Assembly: GCF_020614395.1 (NCBI RefSeq)
Contig: NZ_CP085324.1
Span: forward strand, 1,865,564-1,929,563
From: Salarchaeum japonicum
GTDB lineage: Archaea; Halobacteriota; Halobacteria; Halobacteriales; Halobacteriaceae
DNA: 64,000 bases
Reading direction: 5' to 3'
Shown one piece after another: positions 35,222 to 44,099 of the stretch (within the stretch, counting starts at the first letter, position 1; every line of letters starts with the position of its first letter). The position numbers and the translations under genes are program-made. The notes beneath the pieces were generated by a model, which made no database searches, had not been told where the DNA came from, and worked only from the letters and a program-made list of their open reading frames with translations.

Positions 35222-37035
35222 GCGGCGTTCTCGACCGCGCGCTCTACGCCCTCTTCGGCGGGCACGCCGACCGGCGGCGGCACGCGACCGACCGCCGGCG
35301 CTACCGCGGCACCACCGCCAGCGAGGGGTTCGACGTGTACCTCGCGCGCCTCTACGGCGCGTCCTGGCTCGCGTTCGCCCTCGTCGCCACGTTCGCCGGC
35401 GGTCTCGCGTGGCTGACGCCGCTCGCCGCGACCGTCGCGAGCATCACCGACCTGCTCACGCCGTTCGTGGCGGCCGCGCTCGTCGGCGCGCTCGCCGGCC
35501 TGCTCGCGAAACGCGGCGTCCTGCTCGCCGGGAGTCTCCACCTCCGGTGGGTGTTGCGGGCGCGGCGCGCGGACATCGACCGCACGCTCCCGAGCGCGGT
35601 GCGCTACCTGCGCGTGCTCGCGTCCGCCGGCTCCGGGGAGCGCGCGCTGTTCGACGCCGTCGCCGCCCGGGAGCGCGCGTACGGCGAGACCGCCGTGGCG
35701 TTCGGCACGGTTCGGAACAAGGCCGCGCTCTCCGGCAGTCTCGGGCAGGCGCTCCGCGTGGTCGCGCGCGACACGCCCTCTCGGGACGCGCTCGCGCCCT
35801 TCCTCCTGAAGTTCCGCGAGCACGCCGCGACCGGGCCGGACGCAGTCGAGCAGTTCCTGCGCCTCGAAGCCCGGATGCTCGCGAACCGACAGGCTCGCGC
35901 CCGCACCGAGGCCGAGGGCTTCCTCGAACTGCTTGCGGAGCTGTTCGTCGTCCTGCTCGTGATGCCCGCGCTCGTCGTCGTCTCCGTCACCGTGATGAGC
36001 GTGCTCGCGCCCGGGCTCGGCGCGCCAGTTGCGATTGCGGGCTACGTGACGACGCCGCGGACGCTCCTCGTCGCCGGCTGTGGCGTGTTCGTTCTCGCCA
36101 TCGGCGCGATCGCGGCCGCGCTCGTCGGCGTGTTCCGCCCGAGCGGGTTCGGCGACCACTGGACGCGCTCGCGCGGGCTCGGAATCGTCGCGAACGCGCA
36201 CCGGAACCCCGCGGACGCCCTGCTCGTCCTCGCGCCGCTCGCGCCCGGGCTCGCGGCCGGGTTCGCCGCGCTCGGCGTCGGCGTCTGGGACGCGCTGGTG
36301 CTCGCGTACGCGGGCGTCGCCGTCCCCGTCGGGGCCGTGGCGGCGCGGCGGGCGCGGGCGGACGACGCGAAAGACCGCGAGTTGAAGGACGCCGTGCACG
36401 CCATCGCCGGCCACGTCAGCCTCGGCGTGCCGTTCGCGGACGCGGTCGGCCGCGTCGTCGGCGACGGGTCGCTGGACGCGCTGCGCGCCGACACCGCCGA
36501 CCTCGCGCGCCGCCTCGACCTCCCGCACCCGGACATCGACCGTCGAACCGCCGCGCTCTCCGCGTACGCGGAGCGCGTCGGCACGCCGCTCGCCGACCAG
36601 GCCATCGGCCTCGTCGCGGGCGCGCTCACCGCCGGAAGCGAGGTCGAGACCGCGTTCGACGCGCTCCAGGCCGAGGTCGGCCGGCTCTACCACGAGAAGA
36701 AGGCGCTTCGCTCCGAACTCGCGGTGTACGTCGCGGTCGGCTGGACGACCGCGCTCCTCGTGGTGGGTATCGTCGTCGCCATCAACGCGTACGTCCTCGA
36801 CAGTTTCGCGCAACTCTCGACGGTTTCGACCGCCACGACCGGACTGTCGCTCGCGCCGGACGCCGTCCAGCCCGAACGCGACCGCCACCACTTCTACCTC
36901 GTGACGCAGGCGACGATGCTCTCCTGCGGCTGGTTCGCCGGGATGGCGAGCAGGGGCCGGTACGCCGCGCTCCTCCACTCCGGCCTGCTCGCGCTCGCCG
37001 CGTTCTGCGCGTTCCGCATCGGAGGGTTCGCGTGA
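35218..37035 (+). CDS. second T2SSF-family membrane protein
   Basis: 605 residues from GTG 35218. Two T2SSF repeats, each with a soluble helical part (RTLPSAVRYLRVLASAGSGERALFDAVA and KDAVHAIAGHVSLGVPFADAVGRVV) and hydrophobic helices (about 45-95, 235-310, 345-380, 500-530, 575-605). It is the membrane platform for the ATPase encoded just before. Overlaps both neighbours by 4 bp. Sequence is clearly different from the T2SSF at 2975, so the two systems are paralogous, not a recent duplication. Confidence 0.85.
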   Translation: MSGVLDRALYALFGGHADRRRHATDRRRYRGTTASEGFDVYLARLYGASWLAFALVATFAGGLAWLTPLAATVASITDLLTPFVAAALVGALAGLLAKRGVLLAGSLHLRWVLRARRADIDRTLPSAVRYLRVLASAGSGERALFDAVAARERAYGETAVAFGTVRNKAALSGSLGQALRVVARDTPSRDALAPFLLKFREHAATGPDAVEQFLRLEARMLANRQARARTEAEGFLELLAELFVVLLVMPALVVVSVTVMSVLAPGLGAPVAIAGYVTTPRTLLVAGCGVFVLAIGAIAAALVGVFRPSGFGDHWTRSRGLGIVANAHRNPADALLVLAPLAPGLAAGFAALGVGVWDALVLAYAGVAVPVGAVAARRARADDAKDRELKDAVHAIAGHVSLGVPFADAVGRVVGDGSLDALRADTADLARRLDLPHPDIDRRTAALSAYAERVGTPLADQAIGLVAGALTAGSEVETAFDALQAEVGRLYHEKKALRSELAVYVAVGWTTALLVVGIVVAINAYVLDSFAQLSTVSTATTGLSLAPDAVQPERDRHHFYLVTQATMLSCGWFAGMASRGRYAALLHSGLLALAAFCAFRIGGFA

Positions 37036-37739
37036 CTGACTCGCGCGCGCAGTCGAACGTCGTCGGCGTCGCCGTGCTGCTCGGCCTGACGGTGGTCGCG
37101 CTCGGCGCGGTGACGGCGAGCGTCGGTAGTCTCGTCGAGACGAACGCGGCCGCGGCGGACGCCAACCGGGTCGCGTCCGACCTCGCGGCGGCCGTCCAGC
37201 CCGTCCGAACCACGGGCGTCCGCACTGGGTCGCTCGCGTTCACGGACGGCCGCCTCGACACCGTCGAGCGCTCGATACGCGTGCTCGACGACTCCGGAGT
37301 CATACTGGAGCGCCCGGCGAACGCGCTCGTGTTCGAGGCGGGCGCGTACACGACGACCCTGCTGGGCGGCGCGGTGACGCTCGGCCGCGGCGACGGCGGG
37401 CGGTTCGTGCGCGACCCCCCGATAACTGCGGACGAGGACGTGCTCGTCGTCGGCGTCCCCGTGCTCGACGGCGCGGTGGTCGCCGGCGGCGAGAGCGAGC
37501 GCGTCCACCTCCGGACGCGCGTCACGCACACCAGACGCGACCTCGGAACCGGAACGTACGGCGTGGCGGTGGAGACGACGCGGCCGGGGCCGTGGAAGCG
37601 GTTCTTCGCGGCGGCGAACGCCACGCTCACGTCGCGCGATTTCGACGGCGACGGCGTGAAGAGCGTGGTCGCGCGGTTCCCGGGTGAGCGCGCGGGCTAC
37701 GTCGTCGTCCACCGCGTGGAGGTGTCGCGTCGTGGATGA
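37032..37739 (+). CDS. DUF7289-like archaellin/pilin-type exported protein
   Basis: 235 residues from GTG 37032. N-terminus VTDSRAQSNVVGVAVLLGLTVVALG: a short charged head ending SRAQ before a hydrophobic helix, matching class III signal peptides cleaved by PibD-type peptidases. The remainder is beta-rich (SGVILERPANALVFEAGAYTTTLLGGAVTLG). Most likely the major or a minor structural subunit of the machine encoded upstream. Overlaps the next gene by 8 bp. Recognised as DUF7289. Confidence 0.75.
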   Translation: MTDSRAQSNVVGVAVLLGLTVVALGAVTASVGSLVETNAAAADANRVASDLAAAVQPVRTTGVRTGSLAFTDGRLDTVERSIRVLDDSGVILERPANALVFEAGAYTTTLLGGAVTLGRGDGGRFVRDPPITADEDVLVVGVPVLDGAVVAGGESERVHLRTRVTHTRRDLGTGTYGVAVETTRPGPWKRFFAAANATLTSRDFDGDGVKSVVARFPGERAGYVVVHRVEVSRRG

Positions 37740-38175
37740 CCGCGGCGTCGCGCCGGTCGTCGGGAAGGCCCTCGAAGCCGGTATCGTCCTGCTGTACGTC
37801 GGCGCGGTCGCGGCGGCGATGTACGGGTCGGTCGTCCCCGACTACCGGACGACCGCCGGGGACGCCGTCGCTGAGCGCGCACTCGCCGCCGCGGCGGAGG
37901 ACGTGGAGGCCGCGATACCCGCGGAGGTACGGGAAGCAACCGTCCGCGCGGACGTGACGCTCCCGGCGACGATTCGCGGCCGGCCGTACACCGTCGCGGT
38001 GGAGAACCGAACGCTCGTGCTCGCGCACCCCGACCCCGAAGTGGGCGCGAGGGTTCGGCTGGCGCTCCCCGCGTCCGTGACCGCCGTGTCGGGGAGCTGG
38101 TCGAGCGGGACGCCGGCGGCCGTGCTGGTGGTGCGGGAGCACGGCGAGACCGTGGTTCGGTTGGTGGCGCGATGA
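37732..38175 (+). CDS. DUF7266-like pilin-type protein
   Basis: 147 residues from GTG 37732 (VDDRGVAPVVGKALEAGIVLLYVGAVAAAMYG). A class III signal-like head, one helix, then a beta-rich domain with PATIRGRPYTVAVENRTLVLAHPDPEVGARVRLALP. The RGVAPVVGKALE motif resembles archaeal pilin starts (RGVSPVIG). Overlaps DUF7289 by 8 bp and the next gene by 4 bp. Recognised as DUF7266. Confidence 0.75.
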   Translation: MDDRGVAPVVGKALEAGIVLLYVGAVAAAMYGSVVPDYRTTAGDAVAERALAAAAEDVEAAIPAEVREATVRADVTLPATIRGRPYTVAVENRTLVLAHPDPEVGARVRLALPASVTAVSGSWSSGTPAAVLVVREHGETVVRLVAR

Positions 38176-38834
38176 GGGCGCAGTTGAACCTCCCGGCGCT
38201 CGGCGTCGCGTTACTGCTCGTGACGGCGGCGACGGGCGTGAGTCTCGCGGTGGCGAACGGCGCGTTCGACGCCGCGGAGCGCGACCCCGTCGCCGACCAC
38301 GCCGCGACCGCGCTCGCCGACCGCCTCGTCGCAGCGAACGGCCCGCTCGCCATCCGTCAGAACGTGCTCGACGCCCGCGAACTCAGGAGGCTGGACGCCG
38401 CCGACGTGCGTTCGCTCGTCGGGGCGCGCGACGCGGTCGTCCGCCTCGACGGCGGTGTCGTCGCGCGGACGGGGGACGTGACCGACCCGCGGACGGTTCG
38501 GCGGCTGGTGCTCGTCGCGACCGTCGAGAACCGCACGCTCGCGCCCGCAATCGAGCGCGGCGCGGCGGTGACCATTCCGCGGCGCACGGACGCCGTGACC
38601 GTGACCATCGACCCGCCCGCGGGAACCGTGGTGCGGGCGGTGCGCGTGAACGGCCGCACCGCGCTCCTGAACGACGCGGGCCTCCGCGGGACGTTCACGC
38701 TCGACGCGTCGCGGTTTCGCACCACCCGCATCGGGTTCGACGCGACCGACCGCCTGCCGGCGGGGAGCGTCACCGTCGCGTACGCGGTCGAGCGAACCGA
38801 GAAGGGCGTGCTCGGGGTGAGCGTCGATGCGTAG
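38172..38834 (+). CDS. DUF7263-like pilin-type protein
   Basis: 220 residues from ATG 38172. MRAQLNLPALGVALLLVTAATGVSLAVANG gives an N-terminal helix right after a short head. The exterior domain has beta-rich stretches (TVRRLVLVATVENRTLAPAIERGAAVTIPRRTDAVTVTI). Overlaps both neighbours (4 and 8 bp). Recognised as DUF7263; inferred minor subunit of the surface structure. Confidence 0.72.
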   Translation: MRAQLNLPALGVALLLVTAATGVSLAVANGAFDAAERDPVADHAATALADRLVAANGPLAIRQNVLDARELRRLDAADVRSLVGARDAVVRLDGGVVARTGDVTDPRTVRRLVLVATVENRTLAPAIERGAAVTIPRRTDAVTVTIDPPAGTVVRAVRVNGRTALLNDAGLRGTFTLDASRFRTTRIGFDATDRLPAGSVTVAYAVERTEKGVLGVSVDA

Positions 38835-39228
38835 GGCGCAGCTCTCGCTCTCCGCCGTCGAGGCGGGCGTCGGCGTCCTGCTGGTGTTCGCGGTGACCAC
38901 GGGGTTCGTGCTCGGCAACCCCGCGTCCGCGGGGGACGCCCAGCTCGACGCGTACGCGACCGACCTCGGCGCGGTGCTGGCGAACGACGCGCCGCGGCAC
39001 GGCGACGCCACCCGGCTGACCGAGGTGACGCGCTCCCCCGACGGGTTCGACCGCGAGGCGGACGCGCTCGCGAACCGAATCGTCCGCGTCCTCCCGGAGA
39101 ACCTCATGTATCGGGTGGAGACCGAGCACGGAACGGTCGGGTATCCGCGGCCGGACGGCGTGGCGTACGGGACGGCGCGGCACGCGACCGCCTACGGCAC
39201 CGTGACCATCTGGGTGTGGTACGCGTGA
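38827..39228 (+). CDS. DUF7262-like pilin-type protein
   Basis: 133 residues from ATG 38827. MRRAQLSLSAVEAGVGVLLVFAVTTGFVLG is a head plus helix of pilin type. The remaining 100 residues include YPRPDGVAYGTARHATAYGTVTIWVWYA at the end. Translationally coupled to both neighbours. Recognised as DUF7262. Confidence 0.72.
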   Translation: MRRAQLSLSAVEAGVGVLLVFAVTTGFVLGNPASAGDAQLDAYATDLGAVLANDAPRHGDATRLTEVTRSPDGFDREADALANRIVRVLPENLMYRVETEHGTVGYPRPDGVAYGTARHATAYGTVTIWVWYA

Positions 39229-39728
39229 ACCGCCGCGGCCAGCTCGTCTTGGTCGCGGCGGCGGTGGTCGCGCTCGCGCTCGTCCCCGTCGTCGCCGCCT
39301 ACCTCCAGCTCGGGTACGCGCCCGGGTCGGGGACGGCCGCGGAACCGCGGCCGGGCGCGGACGCCGAGCGGTTGCTGTCGCGGGCGGTGGCACGCGCGCC
39401 CGTCCTCGCGGACTACGACTGGACGAACCGAGCAGACGCAGTCGCGGCCGTTCGGGGCGCGCTCGCGCCGCGACTGGACGCGCTGCGAACCGCGCGCCTG
39501 ACCGGCGGAACGGCGGCCGTCGTGGCGTACGCGCCCGGCGTCGCGGACTCCTGGGCGGCCGCGCGGTGTCCGAGCGGGCCGAACCGCCAGTTCGGCGCGT
39601 GTCGCGCGGACGGCGGCGTGGTCGTGCAGGAGCGCGACGGTCGCACGCACCTCGTCGCGGTCGCAGTCGCGGTGCGCGTCGTCTCCGACGGGCGAACCGC
39701 GACCCTGACGCTGGTGGTCGAACGCTAA
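39225..39728 (+). CDS. DUF7261-like pilin-type protein, last gene of the operon
   Basis: 167 residues from GTG 39225 in a GTGA overlap (another GTG nine bases earlier is less likely). VNRRGQLVLVAAAVVALALVPVVAAYLQLGYAPG: RRGQLV head and helix. Two Cys in the exterior part (RCPSGPNRQFGACRADGG) could form a disulfide bond. Recognised as DUF7261. The seven genes from 33089 to here are all overlapping and surely form one operon. Confidence 0.73.
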   Translation: MNRRGQLVLVAAAVVALALVPVVAAYLQLGYAPGSGTAAEPRPGADAERLLSRAVARAPVLADYDWTNRADAVAAVRGALAPRLDALRTARLTGGTAAVVAYAPGVADSWAAARCPSGPNRQFGACRADGGVVVQERDGRTHLVAVAVAVRVVSDGRTATLTLVVER

Positions 39729-39759
39729 CGGCTTTACTCGGGCGGCGCGAACCCCGGGT

Positions 39760-40698
39760 GTGACGGAATCGCTTCGCACCGGCGCGTTCGTCGGGTCGAC
39801 GGTCGAATCGTTCTCGCGGGCGGACGCGATGGAGCGCTGGCAGGGCGCGGGCCTGGACGTGCAGAACGTGTTCGCGACCTGGGATACGGCCGTAGACCCC
39901 TTGCACGGCGTGTTCGACCGCCGCCTGCGCGCCATCGACGCCGCCGGTCGGACGCCGATGCTGACGTGGGAGCCGTTCACGGACGACCCCGAGGAGACGC
40001 CTGCGGACGTGGCTTCGCGAATCGTCGCGGGCGAACACGACGATTACCTCGCGGCGTTCGCGCGGTTCCTCCGCGAGTGGCTGGACGCGGACGAGACCCG
40101 GCGGCTCTTCCTCCGGTTCGCGCACGAACCGAACGGCGACTGGTACCCGTGGTCGCCCGCGACCGGCGGCCCCGGCGGCGCGGACGCGTACGTCGAACTC
40201 TGGCGGTACGTCCGGGACGCGCTCGCGCTCGACGACCGCGCCGACCGCGTGAACTGGGTGTGGGCCCCCAACCACGTCGACGTGGGCGGCTACGACGCCG
40301 AGTCGCTCTACCCGGGCGAGGCGTACGTCGACTGGGTCGGCGTGGACGGCTTCAACTGGGGGGCGACGGAGTCGTGGAGCGCGTGGCAGTCGCCCCGCGA
40401 GGTGTTCGACGACATGCTCGGACGCGTCGCGGAGCTAGGCGACCACTCGCTCTGTATTCCCGAGTACGCGAGCACGTCCGTGACCGCGGATGGCCACGAC
40501 GTGAGCGCGAAGAACCGCTGGATTCGCGAGTTCTTCGCGTACGCCCGCGACTCCCCGGTGGAACTCGCGGTCTGGTTCAACATCGACAAGGAGACGGACT
40601 GGGCGGTGTTCGACGCCGAGCGCGGGGACACGGTGGTCTCGGTGGGCGACGAGCGGTACACGGCGTACTCTGCGTACGGCCGCGAAGTCGGACAGTAG
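39760..40698 (+). CDS. glycoside hydrolase, GH26-like (beta-mannanase type)
   Basis: 312 residues from GTG 39760. TIM-barrel glycosidase with LFLRFAHEPNGDWYPWSP (about 123-140; Glu of HEPNG as acid/base), VNWVWAPN, WVGVDGFNWG and LCIPEYAST (about 229-238; Glu as nucleophile). These match clan GH-A family 26. No signal peptide is visible, so export is uncertain. Substrate could be mannan or another beta-glycan of the cell's own polysaccharide. Convergent with a GT2 enzyme 7 bp away, which suggests a polysaccharide-related pair. Confidence 0.83.
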   Translation: MTESLRTGAFVGSTVESFSRADAMERWQGAGLDVQNVFATWDTAVDPLHGVFDRRLRAIDAAGRTPMLTWEPFTDDPEETPADVASRIVAGEHDDYLAAFARFLREWLDADETRRLFLRFAHEPNGDWYPWSPATGGPGGADAYVELWRYVRDALALDDRADRVNWVWAPNHVDVGGYDAESLYPGEAYVDWVGVDGFNWGATESWSAWQSPREVFDDMLGRVAELGDHSLCIPEYASTSVTADGHDVSAKNRWIREFFAYARDSPVELAVWFNIDKETDWAVFDAERGDTVVSVGDERYTAYSAYGREVGQ

Positions 40699-40705
40699 TC
40701 GCGCG

Positions 40706-42082
40706 TCAGTCGTCGCGGCGGTCGGTGGCGTCGTCGTCCGCGAGGGGCGTGAGTTCGAGGACGGTCTCGGCGGCGTCCTCGACGGTGTTCGACACCTTCT
40801 CCGTGACGGCGAACTGCCGGGCGGGCGAGAGGATGCCGTAGAGCGCGCCCGCGGAGTGGAGGAGGACGACGAACGGCGTGAGCGCGAGCAGTCCCAGCCA
40901 GATGTGGGGGCGTTCGCGGTAGTAGAGCAGGCCGAGCAGCGACCAGAGGTAGACGTGCGCGAGCAGGACGAGCGAGAGCGCGACGTACACCTCGGGGAGC
41001 ACGAGCACGGTGAGGGGTATCGTCTCGACGCCGACGTAGGTGAGCGCGGAGGTCACCCAGAACACGGGCCCGAAGACGGACACCGCCCACCCGATGTCGC
41101 GGAAGTGGTAGAGGATGCGGTAGTCCCAGGGGAGGAGGCGTGACTTGGAGCGCGTGCCGGTGAGCCAGCGGCGGCGCTGGCCGACCATGGCTCGGATGGA
41201 GGGCGGGGCCTGGTTCTCGAAGAACGTGTCCACGACCTCGAAGGTGGCGTCCTCGTCGAGGACGGCGCGCCACGCGAACACGGAGTCCTCGACGATGGTG
41301 TCGGTGTCCCACGTGATGCGGTCTTCGAGCGACCGGCGGATGGCGATGCCGCCGCCCCACGCGTAGAAGGGGACGCGGAGGTAGGGGAACGCGCGCTGTT
41401 CGATGTTGAAGCCGATGCGGTGGATTTCCGCGAGGTAGGGGAGGATTCCGCCGGTGCGGACGGGGCGTTCGCGGAACTGGACGATGTCGGCGTTCGAGGG
41501 GATGCCGTCGAACGAGGGGACGCGGGTGTCCTCGTCGAGGTAGAGGACGTACTCCTTGTCCGTGGGGTGGTGGATGCGGGCGTACTCGATGGCGCGGCCC
41601 TTGAACTGCGCGAACTCGCACGTGAACGACTCGGGGACGACGACGACCTCCGCGCCGTCAACGTGGATGTCGGCTTCCGCGACGACCACTACGTCGCTGA
41701 GGGTGTCGGGGAGGGAGTCCACGGTCTCCTGGACGACGGATTCGTTGTCGATGGTGAGCACGCGCACCTGGACGGCGTCCGGCGTCCACTCGACGGACAC
41801 CTCGTCGTCGCCGCGGCGGGTGGGCCGGTAGTGCTTCCAGAGGTAGAAGACGAAGAGGTAGCTCCAGAAGCTCACGGGGATGGTGTAGAGGAGGACGAGC
41901 TGCCAGAGCACGAACGTCATCACGAGTGCGGGCGACTCGCGGAGCGTCTCCCAGAACGCGCCGATGACGCCGTCGAGGAGCCAGAGTTCCGGGGGGAGCA
42001 CGAGAAGCGCCAGATCCACCGCGACGAACAGGACGGCGAGCGCTCCAACGGCGGCGAAGACTAATTGGCGGCGGCGAGTCAT
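40706..42082 (-). CDS. membrane glycosyltransferase family 2 (processive, egghead/cellulose-synthase-like)
   Basis: 458 residues from ATG 42082. Two N-terminal helices (about 8-28 and 50-75), cytoplasmic GT-A domain with VRVLTIDNES, YVLYLDEDTRVPS (DED metal motif, near 172-175), EDSVFAWR and QRRRWLTGT (the Q-x-x-R-W motif), then three or four C-terminal helices (about 300-420). Such enzymes make and export beta-linked polysaccharide or transfer a sugar to a lipid. The sugar is unknown. Facing a GH26 glycosidase, as biosynthetic synthase and hydrolase genes often are. Confidence 0.87.
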   Translation of the reverse strand: MTRRRQLVFAAVGALAVLFVAVDLALLVLPPELWLLDGVIGAFWETLRESPALVMTFVLWQLVLLYTIPVSFWSYLFVFYLWKHYRPTRRGDDEVSVEWTPDAVQVRVLTIDNESVVQETVDSLPDTLSDVVVVAEADIHVDGAEVVVVPESFTCEFAQFKGRAIEYARIHHPTDKEYVLYLDEDTRVPSFDGIPSNADIVQFRERPVRTGGILPYLAEIHRIGFNIEQRAFPYLRVPFYAWGGGIAIRRSLEDRITWDTDTIVEDSVFAWRAVLDEDATFEVVDTFFENQAPPSIRAMVGQRRRWLTGTRSKSRLLPWDYRILYHFRDIGWAVSVFGPVFWVTSALTYVGVETIPLTVLVLPEVYVALSLVLLAHVYLWSLLGLLYYRERPHIWLGLLALTPFVVLLHSAGALYGILSPARQFAVTEKVSNTVEDAAETVLELTPLADDDATDRRDD

Positions 42083-42147
42083 GAGGGAGTGGACGGGCGA
42101 GCGCGCCCGTCTGAGATACTGCGTATAGGCTCCGTGAGGATATGAAG

Positions 42148-42741
42148 CTAGAGGTCGCCCCAGTAGTCCGGCTCGTTCCCGGGTTTCCACTTGATGGTGC
42201 AGCCGCGGGCGGGCGCGAACTCCCGGGTCACGTCCCCGCCGGCGAGCACGGTGTCGATGGCGTCACGCATCTCGAATCCGGGGTCGTCGGACGGTTCCGC
42301 GTCGGGCGATTGGGCGTCGTCGAGGCGGCCGTGGTAGGCGAGTTCGAAGCCGTCGCGGTTCGCGAACAGGAAGGGGTCGGGCGTGCAGACCGCGCCGTAG
42401 GCCGCCGCGGTCGCCTGGGAGTCGTCGCGGAGGTAGGCGTCGTAGTCCACGGTGCCCTCGCTGACGGCGTCACGCATCGCGTCGAAGGAGTCGTCGGGGT
42501 AAGCGTCGGCGTCGTTGGGGTTGATGCCGACCACGGCCACGTCGTCGTAGTCGTCCGCGATTGCGTTCAGGGCGGGGTGTTTCGCCTGCGCGTACGGACA
42601 GTGGTTGCACGTGAACACGACGAGCAGGGCGTCGTACTCATGGAAGTCGTCGAGCGAGTGCGTTTCGCCGTCGGTGCCGGGGAGCGAGAAGTCGGGTGCC
42701 GAGTCGCCGCGGTCGAGCACGCGGGTTGATTCGCCAGCCAT
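42148..42741 (-). CDS. thioredoxin-fold redoxin with CNHCPY site
   Basis: 197 residues. AhpC/TSA-like thioredoxin fold: APDFSLPGTDGETHSLDDFHEYDALLVVFTCNHCPYAQAKHP, with the redox pair in CNHC (about residues 45-48), and a VCTPDPFLFANRDGFEL segment (cis-Pro region). A C-terminal RGCTIKWKPGNEP adds another conserved Cys. Cytosolic, no signal peptide. The family (thioredoxin-like with CxxCPY) is common in haloarchaea; the partner is unknown. Confidence 0.85.
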   Translation of the reverse strand: MAGESTRVLDRGDSAPDFSLPGTDGETHSLDDFHEYDALLVVFTCNHCPYAQAKHPALNAIADDYDDVAVVGINPNDADAYPDDSFDAMRDAVSEGTVDYDAYLRDDSQATAAAYGAVCTPDPFLFANRDGFELAYHGRLDDAQSPDAEPSDDPGFEMRDAIDTVLAGGDVTREFAPARGCTIKWKPGNEPDYWGDL

Positions 42742-42795
42742 GCGTGGGGGAACGGAGAGCGGGCGGAAAAGCGCTCGGCCCGCGGACGCGTTCGC

Positions 42796-43290
42796 CTACT
42801 CGAACCCCCACTCGTCGGCGCGGCGTTCGGCCTCCTCGCGGGCGCGTTCGCGGATGTCCGCGATGGCGTCGTCGTCCGCGAGGAAGGCTTCGACGGCGTC
42901 GAGCGACCCGGCGTCGGCGTCGGGCGTGTCGGGGGCGCGCTCGCGGGTGCGGGCGGCGAGGTCGTCGTCGCCCGCGAGGTGGGACGCGGGGGCGTCGGGC
43001 GCGACGGCGCAGTCGGCGGGCGGCGACGGCGCGGGGTCGGCGTGGAGTTCGACGCGGACGGGGCCGGGATTCGCGAACGCGGCGAGCGCCGCGCCGCCGG
43101 CGCGACCGTCGCTGTGGCGTGCGTGCGTCGGCACCCCGTCGTCGAACCAGAGAGTGAGGCGGTCGGCGGCGTCGAGCAGGAGCGTCTGCTGGGGTTCGAG
43201 AACCGCGCGGCCCGTGTGCGCGACGTCGAGCGCGGTTTCGAGGGGTGCGGCGGTGTCGGGGACGGTGCGGGAGAAGACGAGGCGGCTCAT
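42796..43290 (-). CDS. hypothetical protein coupled to a MinD-like ATPase
   Basis: 164 residues, acidic and soluble. N-terminal half has a beta-rich pattern (MSRLVFSRTVPDTAAPLETALDVAHTGRAVLEPQQTLLLDAADRLTLWF), the C-terminal part is helical and charged (FLADDDAIADIRERAREEAERRADEWGFE). The ATG overlaps the stop of the MinD-like gene (ATGA), so the products are made together. No family recognised with confidence. Confidence 0.7.
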   Translation of the reverse strand: MSRLVFSRTVPDTAAPLETALDVAHTGRAVLEPQQTLLLDAADRLTLWFDDGVPTHARHSDGRAGGAALAAFANPGPVRVELHADPAPSPPADCAVAPDAPASHLAGDDDLAARTRERAPDTPDADAGSLDAVEAFLADDDAIADIRERAREEAERRADEWGFE

Positions 43291-44060
43291 ACCTCGTCGG
43301 GGACGACCGCTCGCCGGAATCGGTCGGCGACGGCGGCCTCGCTCCCGGGTTCGACGGCGAGTTCGTCCGCGATGCGGCGGTAGGCGGCCGCGGCGGGGCT
43401 GTCCGGCGCGTGCGCGAGGAGCGGTTCGCCGGCGCGGCGGGCGTGCCGGGCGGCGTCGTCCTCCGGCACGCTCCCGAGGACGGGGCCGTCGAAGTAGCGT
43501 TCGGACTGCGCGGCGACGCGCTCGACGCCCGCCTCGTCGCGCACGCGGTTGTAGACGACGCCCGCGACGCCGGTGTCGTAGGACGCGGCGTACTCCTGAA
43601 CCTTGAGCGCGTCGCTCAGCGCGGGAACCGTGGGCTGGGTGACGAGGACGACGCGGTCGGCGAGCACGATGGGGAGGACGGCGCGCCGCGACGCGAGGGT
43701 GGCCGGCGAGTCGAGGAGGAGCACGTCGGTGTCGGCGGCGAGCGTCGCGACCACGTCCCGGAGGCGGGTCGGGTCGGCGGCGCGGAAGTCGCCGAGGTCG
43801 GTGCCGCAGGGGACGACGCGCATCCCGAAGCGCTCGTAGGTGGCGTCGGCGACGCGAGCGTTCGAGTCGCCGAGCAGGAGGTCGTGGAGGGTCGTGTCGG
43901 CGTCCGCGAGGCCGGCGTGAAAGAGGAGGTTCGCCATCCCGGTGTCGGCGTCCACGACGGTGACGTCGTAGCGCTCCGCGAGCGCCATCCCGAGGGCGAG
44001 CGTGCTCGTCGTCTTCCCCGTCCCGCCCTTGCCGCTCGCCACCGCGAACACCTCGACCAT
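43287..44060 (-). CDS. MinD/ParA-family ATPase
   Basis: 257 residues. Deviant Walker A KGGTGKTTST (about 11-20), switch I DADTGMANLLFHAG (about 39-52), switch II VLLLDSPATLASRRAVLPIVLADRVVLV (about 93-120). These position ATP-dependent dimers on membranes or DNA. Haloarchaea have several MinD paralogues that place archaella and chemosensory arrays rather than the division ring. No C-terminal amphipathic membrane-targeting helix is obvious. Which process it serves is unknown. Confidence 0.88.
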   Translation of the reverse strand: MVEVFAVASGKGGTGKTTSTLALGMALAERYDVTVVDADTGMANLLFHAGLADADTTLHDLLLGDSNARVADATYERFGMRVVPCGTDLGDFRAADPTRLRDVVATLAADTDVLLLDSPATLASRRAVLPIVLADRVVLVTQPTVPALSDALKVQEYAASYDTGVAGVVYNRVRDEAGVERVAAQSERYFDGPVLGSVPEDDAARHARRAGEPLLAHAPDSPAAAAYRRIADELAVEPGSEAAVADRFRRAVVPDEV

Positions 44061-44099
44061 TAGTTCTCCCGACGCGATAGCGAGTAATAAAGTCGCGGG

